A stretch of 64,000 bases of DNA from Neocallimastix lanati (nom. inval.) (lineage: Eukaryota > Neocallimastigomycota > Neocallimastigomycetes > Neocallimastigales > Neocallimastigaceae), in contig JACVTC010000007.1 in the NCBI GenBank assembly GCA_016946835.1, positions 687,501 to 751,500 of the forward strand. Reading direction: 5' to 3'. Each line of letters opens with the position of its first letter. Positions within the stretch are counted from its first letter, which is position 1. The notes below the pieces were generated by a model, which was not told the origin of the DNA, made no database searches, and saw only the letters and a program-made list of their open reading frames with translations. Made by a program: the position numbers and the translations under genes. Of this stretch, positions 53,962 to 64,000 are shown in pieces.

Positions 53962-54815
53962 GAAGTTTCTTGAAAAAAAATACTTGAAGAAATTAAAATA
54001 ATTAAAAATAAAGAAAAAAAAAACAAGTAAATGATTATATACCATTTATTTTTCTTCATTTTTAATTTTATAAATAAAGTTTAAACGAAATAAATAAAAT
54101 TCAAAAAAAAAATAATAAAAAAATTCAAAAAATTAAAAAAAAAATATAAAATTATCGTGAACAACAATTAGAGTAAATAAAAGTACACAAGAATAATAGT
54201 AAAAATATAATAAAAGCAAAAGAAGAAAATAAATAAAAGCAAATAATAAATAAATAAAAATAAATAAATAAAATAAAAAGTAAAATAATTCATTTAATTT
54301 TATAAATATATAATAAGAAGTAAATAATTAATAAAAAGCGATTAAAAATAAAGAAATAAATAATACTATTAAAATGTTTTATTTATGAATTATTCTTTCT
54401 TTTGAAAGAAAGGATGATTTTTAAATATTTTTATTTATACATAATAAAGATAAAAAAGTTAAATTATATAACAAAAAAATTAAAAGTATTTTTATATACA
54501 TATATTATAATATATATATATATATATATACATTTTCATGTTTTAAATAAATATAATTTTTGGTGTTAATAATTATTGTTATAATTTTTATAAGAAGAAT
54601 AAATAAGGATTTTATATTTATGTTTATATTTCATATTAAAATGATGTACTTTAATATAAAAAAGGATTATAAAGAATTTTTATTTGTATATTAATTAATT
54701 AATTATTTTTATTTTTATTTTTATTTTAATTTTAATTTTTATATTTAATTCTTTTTCATTATTATTGGTAAATTCTATTTAACAATTATTTAACAATTGT
54801 GAGTATTTTTATAGT
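53962..54815. other. 3' flank of pfl and AT-rich spacer
   Basis: A-rich and T-rich runs, (TA)n at about 54509-54531. No gene seen. Confidence 0.7.
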
Positions 54816-55157
54816 TTTCACTACCCCATCCCTAAAAAGCTAAAAAAGCAAGGAGAATGATTTTGGATTTATTTCAGAAATCAAAGACTTAACATTTCAA
54901 TATCTTAAGTATCAATTAGGATTCTTTTGAATTTCTCGAAAATTTGTCAAAGGCGTAAAAATGATAATAAAGAAACTTACCTCGCTTTTCTAGATTTAAA
55001 AAATACATATGATTATGTTCCAATAGGTAATATTTTATATAAATTAGATGCTTTAGGTATTAGAGGTAAATGTTATCAATTTATAAAAAATCTATATTTG
55101 ACTTCCAAAGCCAGTGTTAAAATTGATGATCAATATTCGGAATCTTTTAATATTATG

Positions 55158-56814
55158 GGTATCAATAAAGGTGCCAGTCTAATAGTACGAGGGGAAGTTT
55201 CTAGATTTCTTTATAATAGTAATCCTACCTTTTATCTTTCAAGTCAAGAGTTACTTAAAACGAATTGCTATACCTACTTAGGTGTACCATTTTCAAATGA
55301 TTTAGAATTGAAACCGATCATACAGAGAATGAATAATAAAGTTAGAAATGCACTTTATTCCATAAAAGGATTTCTTAAGAATCCTCATATTCCTATCCCT
55401 TATAAAAGAATATTGTTTTCAGCTATAGTAAATGGACAAGTTTCATATTATGCACCTCTACTTGGATCTAATAAAGATAGAACGAGAAGTACACAGACAC
55501 TAGTTAATTCAGGATTATACTGGATTGAAGGATTTTCTAAAGGGAATAGCTTTACTTCCCTTTATTGTGTTTCTAAAGAACTTAACATCCCTCCCCTTTC
55601 GGCGAAATGTGCGATTGCTCAGGTAAGGTGTTTTAAAAAATGGAAAAACTCGAAATGTATTATCTCTGATTTACTTAGAGATATATTTCGTTGTAGACGT
55701 CATGCATGGGATAAAGAAAGTAAAATTTTAACTGACAAATTAGATAAATTTCCATCTAAAAAAGCTATTTTAAACTTTTACTGGGATAGAGATATGGCAG
55801 GAAAATCAATCAAAGCTAAGGCTTATAAAAATAATAATTTTGAGAAAACTAGAGAGTATCTTAAGCTAAATTATAAATATCCTGAATTTAGCATTGGCTT
55901 CCGATGGGTACTTTCGCGCCAGATGTAGATATAAATTCCATGCTCGTGTTGCCAAAGCCGCCAAAATGATTGAAGAAGACTGTCCTGAAAGGTGTCCTTG
56001 TTGTTATAGAAAAAATAGTAATCCTCTATTGGAACATTGGTTTTTTAAATGCTATCTTTTCCGTGAATTTCGAATGAAATTTTTTAAAGATATTGAAATT
56101 CTATATGAAATATTTTATATTATTTCTAAATATTGTCTAATATCTAATAGTAATGTAGACACTGTTATCACAGATATGAATAATTTAGAACTAAGTTCTG
56201 ATTCTGATAGTAGTAACGAAGTATATAATATTAATAATATTAACAATAGAAATAATATTGTTAATAATAGTAGAAATAGTGATAGTGAAAATAGAAATAT
56301 TAATATTAGTGATAATGAAAATTATAATATCGTTACTTCTAATTTAGTGAATAGTTCAGTTGGTGAAAATCGTGGTAATTTAAGTAATTTTTTGAATAAT
56401 GAGTGTGTAAATATATATGCGTCGTGGTACCGGTTATATAACTTTCTTATTGGTTGAAGGAATACAAATATAATAGATTTAAATTATAAAAAGGAATGGA
56501 ATATTTTGTTTAAGAACCAAATCATTTCTGGTGATTATTCAAAAACGCCATTCTTGGTGCGATCTGCGGCTCTCTTTACAGAAATTATGCCTCGGGCTAG
56601 TACTCGACAAGGGTTACTATTCCGAAAGTATAAACGCAAACTAACCAGGAGCGTCAACGCTGAAAATGCAGTAAGACAGGCTAGCAGGACCAATTCCTCT
56701 GAGGGAGAAGACCATAATTTCTTTCAGATAGACAATTCAAACCCTAATCAAATTGGACAAATAATATTTATTTATTTTATTAATTCTGTGTTTTTTTTTT
56801 TATTTTTTTATTAA
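55158..56814 (+). pseudogene. C2 LINE coding remnant: region after RT, finger, Asn-rich linker, C-terminal domain
   Basis: Frame one (55158-55928): INKGASLIV, YLGVPFSND, YYAPLLGSNKDRTRS, IPPLSAKCAIAQVRCFKKW, then SIGFRW. Frame two (55894-56457): EDCPERCPCC, LEHWFFKC and an Asn/Ser/Asp-rich linker (about 56200-56400) up to NFLIG. Frame three (56506-56814): LFKNQIISGDYSKTPFLVRSAALF, TRSVNAENAVRQASR and EGEDHNFF. The first frame change follows SIGFRW; a stop and another change follow FLIG. No RT catalytic motif is present. The open frame upstream into 54927 belongs to C1, not to C2. Confidence 0.85.
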
Positions 56815-56912
56815 AATTAAAAGTATTTATATTTATGTATTTTATATAAGAATAAATAAATAAAGATTAAAGTTCGTAATAATTGCGGCTATATATATAT
56901 ATATATATAAAA
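55158..56912 (+). mobile_element. C-family LINE (C2) inserted in C1, (AT)n tail
   Basis: Flanked by the perfect 13-bp TSD TTTTAATATTATG (55145-55157 and 56913-56925). It is 5'-truncated downstream of the RT catalytic motif. The 3' end is GCGGCT followed by (AT)n of about 20 bp, then AAAA, rather than a long poly(A). A related tail lies at 59.8-60.2 kb. Confidence 0.92.
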
Positions 56913-56925
56913 TTTTAATATTATG

Positions 56926-58662
56926 AAAGGAGTTAGACAAGGTTGTCCACTATCACCAATTCTTTTCAATCTATTTATTAATGACATTTTTAATGATTTT
57001 TCAGAACTTGGAATTCCTTTAGGCGAATCTAGATGTTGTGATGGACTCTTTGCAGATGATATTGTTCTATGCGCACCGTCAAGAATAAAGTTAAAAAAAA
57101 TGCTTAAGAAGGTAAATGAATGGGCTAAATTTAATATGATGAATTTTGAAATTAACAAGTGTGCAACGATGGTGATTCGACCAGACACACCTCTTTTTCA
57201 AAATAAAAGAGATCCTATTTTTCATCTTGCTGGACAACCAATCCCAATAACTTAATGTTATACCTATTTAGGTATACCATTTGATATAAGCTTATCGTTG
57301 AACCCTATTATTAAATTACTTAACTCTAAAGTTACTATAGCTCTCTTTTCTGTAAGTAAATTTCTATCAAATTCCGAAATTCCTATTCCATTTAAGAAGA
57401 TTATAATTAACTCCTATGTACTTAGTAAAGTCTTTTACTTTGCACATTTACTTGGTTCAAATAAAGCGAGAACAAATAATACTCAGAAATTAATTAATAA
57501 AGGATTAAGATGGATTTCAGGCTTACAAAAAGCCAAATCTTTTATTAATATATATTCTATTTCAAAAGATTTAAATATTCCTCCATTGTCAGCTAAGTGT
57601 GCTTTGTCTCAAGTCAAATGTTTTGATAAATGGAAAGATTCAAATTGTATTATTTCCTATTTAGTTAATAATATTCCAAAATCTAGAAAATATACATGGA
57701 CGAAAGAAAGTAGAACTCTTAGACGTAAACTAGAAAAAAGAGGTAATAACGATAATAAAATCAAGGATTTTTATTGGAAAAGAGATATGAAAATCAATTC
57801 TATTTAAGCTGAATTTTATGACAAAAACAGATTCGAAGAAACATCAAAATTTATAAAACTTTGTTATGAATATCCTAATCTTTCATATGGTTTCTATTGG
57901 CTATTGAGAGCACGAAGCGGATATAGATTAGATGCTAGAATTGCTAAAACTGCAAAAATAATAGATCAAATGGGTCCTAATTTTTGTCCCTGTTGTAAAA
58001 GTAATAAACAATGGATAAGGCATTAGTTAATTGATTATTCATTTTTCAATCATATTCATAGTAAAGTTAATGATAAAATTTTATTTGTATATAATGCTTT
58101 TTACCGTGGCAACCTAACAAATGATATTGTTAATAGTAATAATGATAATAGCAATAATAATATTAGTAATAGTAATAATAGTAATAGTAATAATAGTAAT
58201 AGTAATAATAGTAATAGTAATAATAGTAATAGTAATAATAGTAATAGTAATAATAGTAATAGTAATAATAGTAATAGTAATAATAGTTATAGTAATATTA
58301 GTAATTGTATTATTAGTAATGTTAGTAATACTATTGAAAATAATGTGCATGTTGATTCTAGTGTGTGTGAAAAAGTGTTTAATTTCCTTCTTGGAGGAAG
58401 AAGTATTAATAACAGTACAAGGGAATGGAAGGATCTATTTAAGTGCCGGATGAAATCAGGTGCTTATTCTGATACTCCATTGTTGGTGGTTACTGCGGCT
58501 CTTCTTCAATCGATTATATCTATTGCTGTTGGTCAGCAATGGTCTTTGTTCAATAGGTTCAAATCGAATCGTACTACTACTACCAAGAGCGTCAGTGCTG
58601 AAGAAACAATAAGACAGGCCAGCAGGGCTAGCGCAACCAATGAAGATCATAATTTCGTATCT
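56926..58662 (+). pseudogene. C1 LINE coding remnant: RT motifs B and C to C-terminal domain
   Basis: RT motif B (KGVRQGCPLSPILFNLFINDI) and motif C (GLFADDIVLCAPS) with both Asp are in the first piece (to 57255). A stop in T-x-CYTYLG is followed by an open frame (57298-57807) with LLGSNKARTNNTQ and WTKESRTL. The finger begins FCPCCKSNK near 57990, but its His/Cys half is lost. A repetitive SNNSN linker comes next, then NFLLGGRS, LFKCRMKSGAYSDTPLLVV, TKSVSAEETIRQASRA and DHNFVS at 58662. Motif A lies in the left piece (FLDLKNTYDYVP), where the usual Ala is Thr. Confidence 0.85.
58121..58330. repeat. 15-bp tandem repeat coding SNNSN within C1
   Basis: About twelve units of AGTAATAATAGTAAT, in frame with the C1 remnant, so it encodes a Ser/Asn linker. 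The C2 linker at the same place is Asn-rich but not a regular repeat. Confidence 0.95.
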
Positions 58663-58696
58663 TAAAATTATGATTAACATTGTGAAGTCAAAATTA

Positions 58697-58720
58697 ATTA
58701 TTATACTTCGGTATAATAAT
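58697..58720 (+). other. Perfect UUCG-tetraloop hairpin in the C1 3' untranslated region
   Basis: ATTATTATAC, loop TTCG, GTATAATAAT: a 10-bp perfect stem closed by C-G around UUCG, a known very stable RNA tetraloop. It is 34 bases after the C1 stop codon. Confidence 0.9.
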
Positions 58721-58940
58721 GACCTTGTGAAGTTTTACAGAAATTAATTAAATGAAACTATAATATTTTATACCATTATTTTATTTTATTTTATTTTGTA
58801 TTTTTTTTTTTTTTTTGTTTTGTTTATATTTTTATTTTTTTTTTTTTTTATTACATGTATTTTTTCAAATATTTAATTAATAATGATAAAACAAGTTTGC
58901 TGCCGTTAAAAAAAAAAAAAAAAAAAAAATAAATTTCTCG

Positions 58941-59575
58941 AATTGGGTGTGGTTTTAAATTTGTCATTAGTATTTCCATTAAAAAAAAATAGTCTCAGAA
59001 GATTGCCCTAAATGTTGCTCATGTTGTGGTATTAGTGTACCTAGTTTTTCTCAATGGATTTTTGCTTGTAAAGAATTAGAAAATTACAGAAATAATTCTT
59101 TACCTTTTCTAGATGATCTCTTTTTGAAGTTTGCAATGATAATTGAACAAAAATCTTTGGATGTTTCTTTAGATTCAGAAAAGGATTATGATAATAACAT
59201 TTATTATTTTATATTGAGTGTTCTTCTTGGCGGGAGTTCATTATATGAAAAAAATTAAAATTAATGATGTGGAACAAAGACAATTAGTTAACAATATTTT
59301 TAAACAAAGTTCAACTTCGTAGACTGTTCCGTATTTTTTAGGTATTGCGGAGTTTCTAAAAAATGTAAAACCATTAATTTGTCTATCTTTTAGATTGATG
59401 ATGAAATGATATTCCTTTGAATCTACTGTTGCTAAGAGCGTCAACGTCGAATTGATAATGTATGGATTTTCATTTGATAACATTAATACTGAAATTATTA
59501 ATCGCAATAATGAACGTGGTGTTATCATCGAAAAAGTTAGAAACTATTGCTTCTAACGCACTTTTATAATTTTAT
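58941..59575 (+). pseudogene. B-family LINE finger and C-terminal domain (right piece)
   Basis: Reads SEDCPKCCSCCGISVPSFSQW, ACKELENYRNNSLPFLDDLFLKFA, LLGG, a changed EQRQLVNNIFKQ block, VAKSVNVELIMYGF and the end SNALL. In the finger CSCCG replaces CPCCG. Stops and frame changes occur (for example near 59258 and 59322). It closely matches 8.7-9.2 kb. Confidence 0.8.
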
Positions 59576-59834
59576 AATATATAGTATTTTATTTTATGTA
59601 TTTTTTTTTTTATTTTTCATTTAAATCATGTAAATTTATTATTATTATAAATTAAATAAAGTTTTCTCTAAGTCTAAAAAAAAAAACAAAACAAAAAAAA
59701 AAAAGAAAGTGAACCTGATGTTTTAAATTGTTTTTAACTGGATATGTAGTAACATTGAAGTTGTATAATTAATAATATCATGTAGTTTCTACATATTATC
59801 AATGTAAATAATCTATTGTATATTTTTTAATGCT

Positions 59835-60170
59835 TTTGAAGGAGAAGATCATAATTTCTTTCAGACTGTCAATTTAAATCCTAAGTTGGAATAAGAATTC
59901 CTTTTTAACAGAATCTTATAATCTAGAGGTGAGGTTCGTTGAATAGGATCTTTTTTTCTTAATTTATTTATAAACTTTATTTTTTGAATATTACTTTTTT
60001 ATTTCACTTTACTATTTTAAATATTATTATGTTCTAAATGGATAAATAATATTTATTTGTTTTATTAATTCCGTGTTTTTTTGGTAATAAAAAAATATTC
60101 ATGTAATTAATAATTGAATAAATAAATAAGTTTTAAATTCGCAATAATTGCAGCTATAAAAACATATAAA
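59835..60170 (+). mobile_element. C2-type LINE 3' tail
   Basis: Starts with coding sequence for EGEDHNFFQ-like residues (GAAGGAGAAGATCATAATTT) and ends with AATAATTGCAGCTATA, matching the C2 3' end. It is a 5'-truncated copy of about 330 bp; its own insertion site was not resolved. Confidence 0.75.
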
Positions 60171-60496
60171 TATATAGTATTATATAGACTCATGTAGCTA
60201 TTGTAAAATGGTAATGTAGGAGAGTGATTCACTCCAAAGCTTGTGTTTAAGACTTTATTTAAGGGATGGAAATCCTTTTAATGTTTTTCATTACTTACAT
60301 TTTATTAACTTTCATATTAGTTAATATAGTATTATTCTACAGAAAACTATTACGTTATACAAATTTTTATTAATCTAATTGAAAAACAATAATTTAAAAG
60401 ATAAAGAAAAAAATTATTCATCATAACATAATATACAAGTGGTTTATTTTACTTTGATAATTATCAAATATAGCACAAAAAACTACATATTCTTTT

Positions 60497-60573
<77 letters not shown>

Positions 60574-60690
60574 AGTTTATATTTATACTTTTTATATATT
60601 TTATATTTTATATTTATATTTCTTAGTTTTTAGGGTTTTAGTATATATTAGTTTCATTTTTATTAATTTGTAATCTAATTTATTATTGAA
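60171..60690. other. Spacer with long T tract
   Basis: Non-coding; dominated by the homopolymer at 60499-60569. Confidence 0.7.
60499..60569. repeat. Poly(T) tract, about 71 bp
   Basis: Seen directly; the longest homopolymer in the window. Confidence 0.95.
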
Positions 60691-60753
60691 AAGATATTTC
60701 ACTGAGATTCTCGCTGTTATGGAACATATATTGACATAAAAATCAACACAAAG

Positions 60754-61128
60754 TTGATTTTTATCCGTGGAATACACTCATGGACTAATGCTAAAATGAA
60801 GGAATTTATTCATTCTAAAAGTAAAAAATTCAAAAATAATATTTTATCAGTGAAAAGAATTACTAAATTCAATGACAGTTTGTTCAGGACTGAAGTATAC
60901 ACACTCAATTTTAACCATATAAAATTTGTAAAAGTATTTGAGAAAGCAATATTAAGTGTAAAAATTTCATACTGTTGGTGTTCCAAATGACAATATATCC
61001 AATAATACAAAATTAGCAAATTTCAGTTCAACTAATTTAATAAATATTATAAATGCCAATCATGAACTCAGTGCTCCCAAAATACCTAATCTAAATTCTC
61101 AAAATCCAATTTCACATTCTAACACAGA
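60754..61128 (+). pseudogene. LINE N-terminal region before the endonuclease
   Basis: Frame one reads FIRGIHSWTNAKMKEFI, then YTLNFNHIKFVKVFEKAILSV. After about 60968 another frame continues with HTVGVPNDN and a Ser/Asn-rich stretch straight into the endonuclease. This suggests one ancestral ORF with an N-terminal basic domain fused to the endonuclease. I do not recognise the domain. Confidence 0.6.
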
Positions 61129-61740
61129 AAAGTTTTCTTTTTGTCTTAGTTGGAATACCAATGGATGGAATTTTGTGAAAAGAGATAGTATTGAGTACTT
61201 CAACATGGTTTTTAAACCATTATTTTTATGTTTTCAGGAAACAGGTAATGGTACCAATGATGATAGAGATCATGTAAAGTAACGCTTCTCAATATATCTT
61301 GGGTATCGTGTCTCATACCAAGTAGTACATGAAGATAATTCCTATACTCATTTTATTTCTTTAGCAGCATATAATCTATGGAATCACTCTAAGTGTTCTG
61401 TAGGTAATGTCTCTATTCCTACTAAGAAACACTCATTACAAGTCCGATAAGCATTCTTTAAGGTTTTCATATGGCTTCAGAATCATAGTAATAATTCATC
61501 TATTTTTCTTGGAGACTTTAACATGAACATTTACAAGATAAATTAACGTACAGAAACCTTGGTAACTGGTTTATTCTTCCGATTAATGGTTTGCCAATTT
61601 CATGGACTAGAGGTAGGTATTCATCAGATAATGATCATGTACTAGTCAACTCAAGAATACTGGATAAAATGTCAAGTGCTTATTTTGTTAATTTTCCTTC
61701 TGTATTTGATCTGATCATAAACCTCTCGTAGCTTATTGCA
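61129..61740 (+). pseudogene. LINE APE-type endonuclease domain
   Basis: Conserved blocks in order: SWNTNGWN (Asn motif), LFLCFQETG (catalytic Glu), IFLGDFNMN (Asp/Asn), a W-T/S-R-G-R-Y-S-S-D block and SDHKPLVAY (catalytic Asp-His, about 61710). In LINEs this domain nicks the target so that the RT can prime. Stops (for example after DDRDHVK) and frame changes show it is dead. Confidence 0.85.
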
Positions 61741-62220
61741 AGAAAACTACCACAGATGGATCATTTTTGTTACTGAAAAAATTTGTTAGGTGGGATAGGT
61801 ATAAATGTCTTAAACTTAAGAAAGAAATTTGTGATCAAAATAAATTTGAGATTTTTAGTGAAGAATTAGGAAATGGATAACTTTACACAGATAGCATAGT
61901 TGAATTGCTCATTAATACTTCTAATTCCATTATTATGGATTTATCGATTACATCGTCAACAGAAATCAGAAAAGAAAAGCGATGTTTAGAATGTCCCCCA
62001 CAATATTTATTATCTTCAAAAGGTAAAACATATTAAATATAAACAGATTTAAGCGTTATAAATCTTCAAGTGATTCCAATGAATTTGCTATAATTGTTGA
62101 CTCGTATAGTAGACTAGGTGAATCAATTCATAAAAAATGTAATTTATTTAGGAAAAAAAAATATTAATATTGAATTAAAATTGGATGTTTGTTAGCTCTT
62201 AAAAATGATAGCAGGGAAGC

Positions 62221-62439
62221 TTGGAAATGGGTAAAAAGAATACAAAAATTAATAATCAATCTTTCATGGTTTCTCATCCTATTAAAAACAATAACAATAA
62301 ACTAGTTTCTTCTATAGATGAAAAATTAAAAGCTTGGCATTCTCATTATAAGTTCCTAGGGTTGGATTCTTCAGGTCTTTCTAAAGATTTCTGGAAAGAT
62401 TCTGATGCAATTAGGAATTTGGAAAATTTAAGGCAATAA
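62221..62439 (+). pseudogene. LINE linker between endonuclease and RT
   Basis: The segment reads INNQSFMVSHPIKNNNNKL, then KLKAWHSHYKFLGLDSSG, the counterpart of LDRWAEYYKDLASDP at 8.1 kb. The RT start expected next is absent. Confidence 0.7.
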
Positions 62440-62445
62440 GAATGG

Positions 62446-63040
62446 GAAATTAACCAAGATCCATTGGATATTTGAATGTTCCACTTTTTCTAATGCTTAA
62501 TTGAAAACATCAGATTTAATCAATGTCCTTTGTATTTTGTTTGGAAGTAAAATAAGAAAATTTCCTTTATTCTCTTACTATTCATCTATTTTGAAAAGTA
62601 AATTAATGAATATATTTTTATGTTCTTTCTTGGTGGTATATTTTTTGCTACAATTCAATTCCGGCAAATAAAGACATTTAAAAGAACTTCTATTAAAGAG
62701 TTTTGGATCTAATATTCTGTATATAGTTAGCCTAGTGTATTACCTTACCAATATTATACCAGTAGTTAGTAGCTCTCTTAAGTTACTCTTTATTGGTAGA
62801 GTAAAAAATCCCCTTCATAATCAATGTCTAACTGATATAGTAAAGAAGAACCTCTATTGCTAGTCCTTCTAGTACATCTTGCACAGATAATAGTAATTAT
62901 TCTTCACACGAAGAATCAACGGAAATTGAATCTTTTTATAATATTTCTCTTGGTTCGAGGGAAAGTTTTAGTGGTCACCGTAATATCTATTATTTGGCTG
63001 CTACTTCTTTGTTTTATTTTATTAAATATTTTTGTTAGAA
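62446..63040 (+). pseudogene. A-family LINE finger end and C-terminal domain
   Basis: Only the HWIFEC half of the finger is left. Frame breaks separate FLGG, an IPVVSSSLKLLF-like block, SSHEESTEIESFYNISLGS and the hydrophobic end. It lines up with 5160-5540. Confidence 0.7.
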
Positions 63041-63324
63041 ATAATTTCTGTTCATTTTATAATATCCAAATTACTTTTATTTTTATTTTTATTGTATTAT
63101 ATTAACTTTATTTTTTATTAAATTTTTATTTTTGATATTTTTTTTATTTGATATTTTATATATATATTTTTATTATTTTTTAATTTATTTCTTCATTTAA
63201 AGTATTATTTTCAAAATTCTCTATATATTAATTATTTAATTTTCAATACTCTAATATATTATTAAAAAATAAATATTATATACATTAATAAAAACCATAT
63301 GTTAATTTTTTAATAATTATATAA

Positions 63325-63505
63325 ATTTTCTTTGCCAATATTTTAAATTGAACAAATAATTTTAAATAATATATTTATTTTGCTAATATTCTAAATTGAA
63401 CAAATAATTTTAAATAATATATTTATTTTGCTAATATTCTAAATTGAACAAATAATTTTAAATAATATATTTATTTTGCTAATATTCTAAATTGAACAAA
63501 TATTT
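63325..63505. repeat. 48-bp tandem repeat, about four units
   Basis: Units contain TTTGCTAATATTCTAAATTG and GAACAAATAATTTTAAATAA. The first unit has TTGCCAATATTTT and the last is truncated and diverged. Confidence 0.92.
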
Positions 63506-64000
63506 TTTCTTTGCTAAGTTTATAAATTGAACAAATGAATAAAATTTTTTTTAATTCAGTAAATATTAAAAATTAACTATTTAATTTATTATTAATATTA
63601 GCTTTTTTTTTTTTTTTTAAAATATCTTTATATAATTATAATACTAATTTCAAAAAAAAAAAAAATTTTTTTTATAAATTTTTTTATAAAAATTATTAAA
63701 ATAACAATAATAATATATTTTTTTGAAATTGTAAAAAATTATAATAGAAAGAATTATTTAAAGGATTAAAAATAACTATATGATAACATTTCCAATTTCA
63801 TGTAATTATTAATTGCTATTTTAATTAATAAAAAGTATTTCTTATTAAATTAAAACAGTACTTAGTAAAATTTTTTCTTGTGATAATATTTCTAATTTCA
63901 TGCAATTATTAATTGTTATTTTTAATAATAAAACGTATTTTTTTTTTTAAATTAGAACAACAATGTTAAAATTCTTTCTTGTTAAAGAACTGATAATACT
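63506..64000. other. AT-rich spacer to the window end
   Basis: A and T tracts. A short repeated sequence around TTTC[TC]AATTTCATG occurs near 63790 and 63890. No gene seen. Confidence 0.6.

Larger units (their letters stand above)
54942..58929 (+). mobile_element. C-family LINE (C1), inserted in the B LINE and itself interrupted
   Basis: C1 consists of 54942-55157 and 56926-58929, ending in an A tract of about 21 bp. Its pieces join exactly at a 13-bp duplicated TTTTAATATTATG: the left piece ends ...FNIM and the right piece continues KGVRQGCPLSPILFN. It is 5'-truncated inside the RT, upstream of motif A. Confidence 0.9.
54822..59692 (+). mobile_element. B-family LINE, plus strand, split by a nest of C-family LINEs
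   Basis: The left piece (about 54822-54941) encodes the segment just before the finger (ILDLFQKSKT, then FQYLKYQLGF). The right piece (about 58930-59692) resumes at the same point with the finger, the C-terminal domain and the B 3' end AAGTTTTCTCTAAGTCT plus A tract. An 11-bp TSD AATTTCTCGAA (about 54931-54941 and 58930-58940) marks where the C nest entered. The coding part has stops, so the copy is dead. Confidence 0.85.
60700..63130 (+). mobile_element. A-family LINE with endonuclease, RT deleted
   Basis: The most 5'-complete LINE here: an N-terminal region (60754-60990), APE endonuclease (61130-61740), linker (62221-62439), then a direct jump at about 62445 to the finger (HWIFEC) and C-terminal domain (to about 63040). 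The whole RT is deleted. The 3' untranslated region matches the tail at 30.7 kb. The terminal TATTCTCTTCC motif is not seen, so the 3' limit is approximate. Confidence 0.85.

Noticed and set aside
58114-58453. Ile/Thr-rich and Ile/Val-rich open frames over the 15-bp array
   Set aside because: They are alternative frames of the SNNSN repeat in the C1 LINE; the Ser/Asn frame joins the LLGG domain.

Overview
The window looks like nuclear DNA from an anaerobic gut fungus (Neocallimastigomycota). It is extremely AT-rich between genes, with long homopolymers and microsatellites in almost every spacer. It carries an intronless pyruvate formate-lyase gene with an organelle-type N-terminal extension, as known from the hydrogenosomes of Piromyces and Neocallimastix, and a CatSper-like channel gene that would suit a fungus with flagellated zoospores. 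The genus cannot be decided from the sequence alone.

Layout. 1-2 kb: 3' part of a five-exon CatSper-like calcium channel gene. 2.6-15 kb: a graveyard of LINE (APE-type non-LTR) retrotransposons, nearly all on the minus strand, inserted into one another with readable target-site duplications (TSDs). 16-17 kb: a secreted, Pro/Gln-rich, single-membrane-span protein with a cytoplasmic SH3 domain. 17-31.9 kb: a desert of microsatellites with a few unidentified relics. 31.9-34.3 kb: an 808-residue von Willebrand factor A (vWA) protein. 34.3-41.4 kb: simple repeats, a small MITE, an exact 238-bp direct repeat and a possible LTR-type fossil. 41.4-46.7 kb: a complete Mutator-like DNA transposon (MULE) with inverted repeats, a 9-bp TSD and a decayed FLYWCH/MULE transposase. 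51.5-54 kb: the pyruvate formate-lyase gene. 54.8-63.1 kb: a second LINE cluster on the plus strand, including a three-level nest and a copy that keeps the endonuclease.

Only four host genes are supportable: the channel (partial), the SH3 membrane protein, the vWA protein and pyruvate formate-lyase. They are far apart and show no sign of joint regulation. The rest is mobile DNA and low-complexity sequence. Four LINE families can be told apart: A and A' (3' end like TATTCTCTTCC..GTCT-polyA), B (AAGTTTTCTCTAAGTCT-polyA) and C (Asn-rich linker, different tails). All share an order of endonuclease, reverse transcriptase, CCHC-type finger and a C-terminal domain with an LLGG motif and a [S/T]-K-S-V motif, which I do not recognise as a named domain and consider the most interesting feature of the window.
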